From Caulobacter rhizosphaerae (GTDB lineage Bacteria; Pseudomonadota; Alphaproteobacteria; Caulobacterales; Caulobacteraceae): a stretch of 64,000 nt of DNA. The stretch lies in assembly GCF_010977555.1 (NCBI RefSeq), contig NZ_CP048815.1, forward strand, positions 2,410,501 through 2,474,500, written 5' to 3'. Shown here piece by piece: positions 60,801 through 64,000 of the stretch; positions within the stretch are counted from its first letter, which is position 1; every line of letters begins with the position of its first letter. The notes beneath the pieces were generated by a model. That model ran no database searches, had not been told where the DNA came from, and saw only the letters and a list, made by a program, of their open reading frames with translations. The translations under genes were made by a program, and so were the position numbers.

Positions 60801-60930
60801 CCGTCATTCCGGGCCTTGTGCCCGGAACCCCTGGTTCAGCAGACGGTGAAGCGCCTTGGCGCGCCGGCGCGCCACCCTTCCGCACCTGCGGCGGATAAAG
60901 GGGTTCCGGGCACAAGGCCCGGAATGACGG
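60801..60930. repeat. 130-bp palindromic element, copy B2 (inverted)
   Basis: The ends CCGTCATTCCGGGCCTTGTG and its complement make the same kind of palindrome as at 56691. Arms differ from copy B1 (CGGGC-CTTGT-GCCCG here) but stay self-complementary. Its left centre, CTGGTTCAGCAGACGGTGAA, matches the complement of the right centre of copy B1, so the two are inverted relative to each other. It lies between convergent genes. Confidence 0.88.
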
Positions 60931-60976
60931 TATTGAGAGATGGGATGCTTTTCCGATGGCTCAAACTCGGTAGGCC

Positions 60977-61810
60977 TCACCCCCCGACGTTGCGCCTCAC
61001 CAGGGTCTTCATGTCCTCGAAGATGTCGTGGTCGCTGCCGTCGCGGCCCTTGGCCTTGACCACGGCCACGGCCAGCGGGCCGCCCTTCGGGCCGCGGGCC
61101 TCGTAGCCCACGACGCGGTAGCCGCTGGCGGCCTTGTCGCTGGCCAGGATCAGGGTGGCGCGCACGCCGTCGCCACGCCGGCGCTGGCGGATCTGGGCGC
61201 CGTCGTCGGTGGCGTGGATGTCGACGTCGCCCTCTTCGTCGTTGCTGGACTTGACGCTGACATTGGCGGCGCCGCCGCTGGCGCGCTCGCTGACCTTCCG
61301 CGTCGTCTGGCCGTCGCGGACGGTGACGTTCTTGGCGACCTTGACCTCGGCCGTGTCGTCGTTGGCGTTGATGGTCAGGCCGCCGATCTTGATGTCGGCG
61401 CCCTTGTCGTGGGCGTCGATCCGGATGCCGGGCAGGCTGATCCGGGCGCTGTCGCCGCGCGGCTTGCCCCCGGGCGTCGGCGGCGTCGGCGGCGACTTGA
61501 TGGCGGGCATCAGGGTCTTCAGGTCGGTCTCGATCGGCGCCAGGGCCGCCTCGGCGTCGCCGCCGTTCAGGGCCACCAGCTTGAGCGTCACCTCGGCGTT
61601 CTGGCCGGCATAGACGCAGGCCTGGCCGTCGGCGGCGGCGCTGACCCGGGTCAGTTCGCCCTGCCTGTCGGGGCAGTCGAGCCGGCTGATCGCCCGCAGC
61701 GGCTCGTGCTTGCCATATGGCTTGTGGTCCCTGTGGGCGACCTCGACCTTGGGCGAGCAGGCGGCCAGGGCGATCAGGCTCGCGGCGGCCAGCAGCGGCA
61801 GGTGTCGCAT
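60977..61810 (-). CDS. Hypothetical lipoprotein with regular beta-strand pattern
   Basis: A 277-residue exported protein. The signal ends in the lipobox SLIALAACSPKV. A Pro-rich linker (SPPTPPTPGGKPRG) separates two parts. The second has a repetitive, strand-rich pattern of the kind DIKIGGLTINANDD and VDIHATDDGAQIRQ, suggesting a beta-helix or solenoid-like sheet. ATG 61810 gives the signal; longer frames do not. No family is recognised. It is downstream of another secreted hypothetical on the same strand. Confidence 0.7.
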   Translation of the reverse strand: MRHLPLLAAASLIALAACSPKVEVAHRDHKPYGKHEPLRAISRLDCPDRQGELTRVSAAADGQACVYAGQNAEVTLKLVALNGGDAEAALAPIETDLKTLMPAIKSPPTPPTPGGKPRGDSARISLPGIRIDAHDKGADIKIGGLTINANDDTAEVKVAKNVTVRDGQTTRKVSERASGGAANVSVKSSNDEEGDVDIHATDDGAQIRQRRRGDGVRATLILASDKAASGYRVVGYEARGPKGGPLAVAVVKAKGRDGSDHDIFEDMKTLVRRNVGG

Positions 61811-61883
61811 CAGAGGAATCTCCCGTTCGGCGCGAACCTGGGCTGGCGGCGCGGCAAGGTCCAATGAAATCGCGGTAAGGGCC

Positions 61884-63041
61884 TCATACCGTCGGCGGCT
61901 TCACCTGGGCGTTGATGGCTGTCAGCAGGTCGGCGGCCAGGCGGCGGACCGTCGCGGCGTCGCCGTTCGAATAGGTCACGCGCAGCTTGGCGAACCAGGG
62001 ACCGATCTGCATCAGCCACAGGCCCTCGTTGCGGCCCTCCTTGTCGCGCCAGAACCGCCCCTGACGACGCGGGCCGCCTTCGGAGGCGGGATAGGGATCG
62101 GCCGCGTCGCCCACCGAGGGCGTGTGGGCCTTGGCCTGCTCGACATAGATGTCGAACACGCGGGACAGCGTGTACTGGGCGGGCAGTTTCGTCAGGTAGA
62201 GGGTCGCCGTCGCGGTGGCCGGGGACGACGCATAGCCGCAGCTGACGTCGCGGCCGCCCTGGGCGGCGTCGTAGACGGTCAGGCGGTCGCGCTTGAAGCC
62301 GTCGATCGCCCCGGGACACGTGAAACCCGAGGCTTGGTGCAGGGCCCCGCCGTCCGGCTGCTCGCGGAAGCTCTGGTTCTGCGGCGTCGCGCTGACGGCC
62401 GGCAGTCCCGGACCGGAGCCGGGCAGGGGCGTCGCTCCGGGCGTGGACTTGGGACCTTCGTAGGCGTCGGCCTGGACGTTGATCTGGATCCCCTTGGTCC
62501 GTTCGTCGCGGCTGACCAGCGGCGGGATCCGACCCAGCAGCGCCGCGGCGATGTCGGCCTTGAACGTCTCGTTGTCGGGAACGGACGGATACAGGCGCAG
62601 CGCCGAGGCGCCCGTCCGGGTGGAGATTCCCAGCACGTAACTGGCCTTGGCGGGAGGGACAGGACGTTTTTCGACCTCGGCCATGACCGCGGCGGTGATG
62701 TCGGCGAACGGGGCGACGAAGAAGATCGGCGCATCGGGGCTGGCGGTTCGGGCCATCAGGACCGGCGAAGCCGCCGTGGTCTCGAAGAGCGCGTAGGTCG
62801 CGCCGCCGGCCTCGAGACCGGCCTCGTCGCACTTGGGCTTGGCCTTCAGCAAGGCCTTGCGCTGAAGCGTCTTGTCGGCGATCGCCGGACCCAGGGAGAT
62901 CAGGGTGACCAGATCACTCTGCATGTTGGTCGAGGGCATGACGATCGCCTGCACGGGCGGTCGCGGCGGGCAAGCCTCGCGCGCCGTCGCCGAAGTCGCC
63001 GCCATGGCCAGGCCAAGCGCGGTCCAAGCCCAGGATCTCAT
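61884..63041 (-). CDS. Secreted hypothetical protein
   Basis: A 385-residue protein with a clear signal peptide, WAWTALGLAMAATSATAREA, cut after Ala-Thr-Ala. Four or more cysteines in the mature part (CPPRPP, PKCDEAG, FTCPGAI, DVSCGYA) could form periplasmic disulfides. It is rich in Pro, Ala and Thr. No catalytic motif or family was recognised. It is the second gene after moxR, with a terminator-like hairpin between, so it probably has its own promoter. Confidence 0.65.
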   Translation of the reverse strand: MRSWAWTALGLAMAATSATAREACPPRPPVQAIVMPSTNMQSDLVTLISLGPAIADKTLQRKALLKAKPKCDEAGLEAGGATYALFETTAASPVLMARTASPDAPIFFVAPFADITAAVMAEVEKRPVPPAKASYVLGISTRTGASALRLYPSVPDNETFKADIAAALLGRIPPLVSRDERTKGIQINVQADAYEGPKSTPGATPLPGSGPGLPAVSATPQNQSFREQPDGGALHQASGFTCPGAIDGFKRDRLTVYDAAQGGRDVSCGYASSPATATATLYLTKLPAQYTLSRVFDIYVEQAKAHTPSVGDAADPYPASEGGPRRQGRFWRDKEGRNEGLWLMQIGPWFAKLRVTYSNGDAATVRRLAADLLTAINAQVKPPTV

Positions 63042-63058
63042 GTTGCTCGCTCCCCCAA

Positions 63059-63079
63059 CTCGGCCAAAGGTTGGCCGAG
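63059..63079 (-). terminator. Hairpin terminator after the MoxR gene
   Basis: CTCGGCCAA pairs perfectly with TTGGCCGAG over 9 bp with an AGG loop, 38 bases beyond the moxR stop and 17 bases before the next start. Only AGTTGGG follows on the transcribed strand, so it lacks a strong U tract. Confidence 0.5.
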
Positions 63080-63117
63080 CCGGGCGCGAACGTCCAGATG
63101 CAATCTTTCGGCGAGCC

Positions 63118-63987
63118 CTACTGCCCTGGCCGGAGCCCCGAGCCCTCGCGGCGGGCCAGGAAGGCCAGGCGTTCGAACAGGTGGACGTCCTGCTCGTTCT
63201 TCAGCAGAGCGCCGTGCAGCGGCGGGATCAGCTTGGTCGGGTCCTTCTCGCGAAGGACGGTTTCATCGATGTCCTCGACCAGCAGCAGCTTCAGCCAGTC
63301 CAGCAACTCGGAGGTCGAGGGCTTCTTCTTGAGGCCCGGCACCTTGCGCATGTCATAGAAGATCCGCAGGGCCTCGGCGACCAGCTTCTGCTTGATGCCC
63401 GGGAAGTGCACGTCGACGATAGCCTGCATCGTCGTTTCCTCCGGGAAGCGGATGTAGTGGAAGAAGCAGCGGCGCAGGAACGCGTCCGGCAGCTCCTTCT
63501 CGTTGTTGGACGTGATGATGATGATCGGCCGCACCTTGGCCGCGATCGTCTCGTTGGTCTCGTAGACGTAGAACTCGTTGCGATCCAGTTCCTGCAGCAG
63601 GTCGTTGGGGAACTCGATGTCGGCCTTGTCGATCTCGTCGATCAGCAGGACGGGCCGGACCGGGGCCTCGAAGGCTTCCCACAGCTTGCCCTTCTTGATG
63701 TAGTTGCGAACATCCTTGACCCGCTCGTCGCCCAGTTGGCTGTCGCGCAGCCGCGTCACCGCGTCGTACTCGTAGAGGCCTTGCTGGGCCTTGGTGGTCG
63801 ACTTGATGTGCCAGGTCAGCAGGGGCGCGTTCATCGCCTTGGCCACCTCGTAGGCCAGGACGGTCTTGCCAGTACCCGGCTCGCCCTTGATCAGCAGAGG
63901 ACGTTCCAGGGCCACGGCGGCGTTGACGGCCACCTTCAGGTCGTCGGTGGCGACGTAGTCGGCGGTGCCTTCGAAGCGCGAGCTCAT
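63118..63987 (-). CDS. MoxR-family AAA+ ATPase
   Basis: A 289-residue AAA+ chaperone-like ATPase. Walker A is IKGEPGTGKTVLAYEVA, Walker B is VLLIDEIDKADIEFPNDLL, sensor 1 is IITSNNEKELPDAF and the arginine finger region is LRRCFFHYIRFP. MoxR proteins help mature enzymes or act with von Willebrand-domain partners, which usually follow; here the next gene is a secreted hypothetical, so the partner lies elsewhere or to the right. The start ATG 63987 is 13 bases from the window end. Confidence 0.93.
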   Translation of the reverse strand: MSSRFEGTADYVATDDLKVAVNAAVALERPLLIKGEPGTGKTVLAYEVAKAMNAPLLTWHIKSTTKAQQGLYEYDAVTRLRDSQLGDERVKDVRNYIKKGKLWEAFEAPVRPVLLIDEIDKADIEFPNDLLQELDRNEFYVYETNETIAAKVRPIIIITSNNEKELPDAFLRRCFFHYIRFPEETTMQAIVDVHFPGIKQKLVAEALRIFYDMRKVPGLKKKPSTSELLDWLKLLLVEDIDETVLREKDPTKLIPPLHGALLKNEQDVHLFERLAFLARREGSGLRPGQ

Positions 63988-64000
63988 TCGGTTTCCTGAC

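Overview
The window is high-GC DNA from an alphaproteobacterium, most likely Caulobacter or a close relative in the Caulobacteraceae. This rests on gene content and family resemblance: a NasST-controlled nitrate assimilation operon, a FixK-type box, alphaproteobacterial extragenic palindromes and a -35-like TTGACG core. I saw no rRNA, tRNA, CRISPR array or intact insertion sequence. Almost all sequence is compact, co-oriented coding blocks with many 4-nt ATGA/GTGA overlaps.

Left part (1-9.0 kb): a partial acyl-CoA-type XRE regulator, then a sugar-acid pathway cluster. A mutarotase faces an eight-gene operon: fucP-type permease, zinc alcohol dehydrogenase, amidohydrolase (lactonase), IclR regulator, aldo/keto reductase, a dehydratase of the altronate dehydratase family split into two genes, and an SDR. 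The set fits non-phosphorylative L-fucose (or a similar 6-deoxy sugar) oxidation, but the final carbon-carbon cleavage enzyme is not present. A PilZ gene and a four-gene RND efflux operon (adaptor, two permeases, outer-membrane factor) follow (9.1-18.8 kb).

Nitrate block (18.9-28.5 kb): nasT-nasS, then a 369-base leader with two hexaloop hairpins of the ANTAR-target type, then the nitrate permease, nirB, nirD, nasA and the siroheme methyltransferase gene. The genes give uptake, NO3- to NO2- to NH4+ reduction, cofactor supply and sensing. NasT lacks the receiver-domain phosphoacceptor Asp.

Middle (28.7-49 kb): a DUF5690 membrane protein, DUF1697, a cystathionine beta-lyase-like enzyme and then the most interesting locus, three tandem genes for 56-58-residue DUF1843-like 'GDL' peptides, a hairpin with a short U-rich run, and a radical SAM/SPASM protein with an added zinc-ribbon tail. 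This looks like a little-studied ribosomal peptide modification system. A methyltransferase gene diverges from it. Next come sulfur genes (sulfurtransferase, cysK, an L-cystine ABC transporter), cfa, photolyase, hldD, a vapBC pair with a probable operator, DUF3089, recG and small hypotheticals.

Right part (49-64 kb): an M48 protease, a FabH-like synthase, an outer-membrane barrel, two DUF805 genes, a sterol desaturase-family enzyme, an SPFH protein with a small membrane partner, an NrtR-like regulator with an HD hydrolase, a two-domain universal stress protein behind a FixK/FNR-type box, secreted hypotheticals and a MoxR ATPase. Several families of extragenic palindromes lie between genes: three copies of a 26-bp palindrome, two 130-bp elements in opposite orientation with compensating changes, and two single-copy rhizobial/caulobacterial-style elements.
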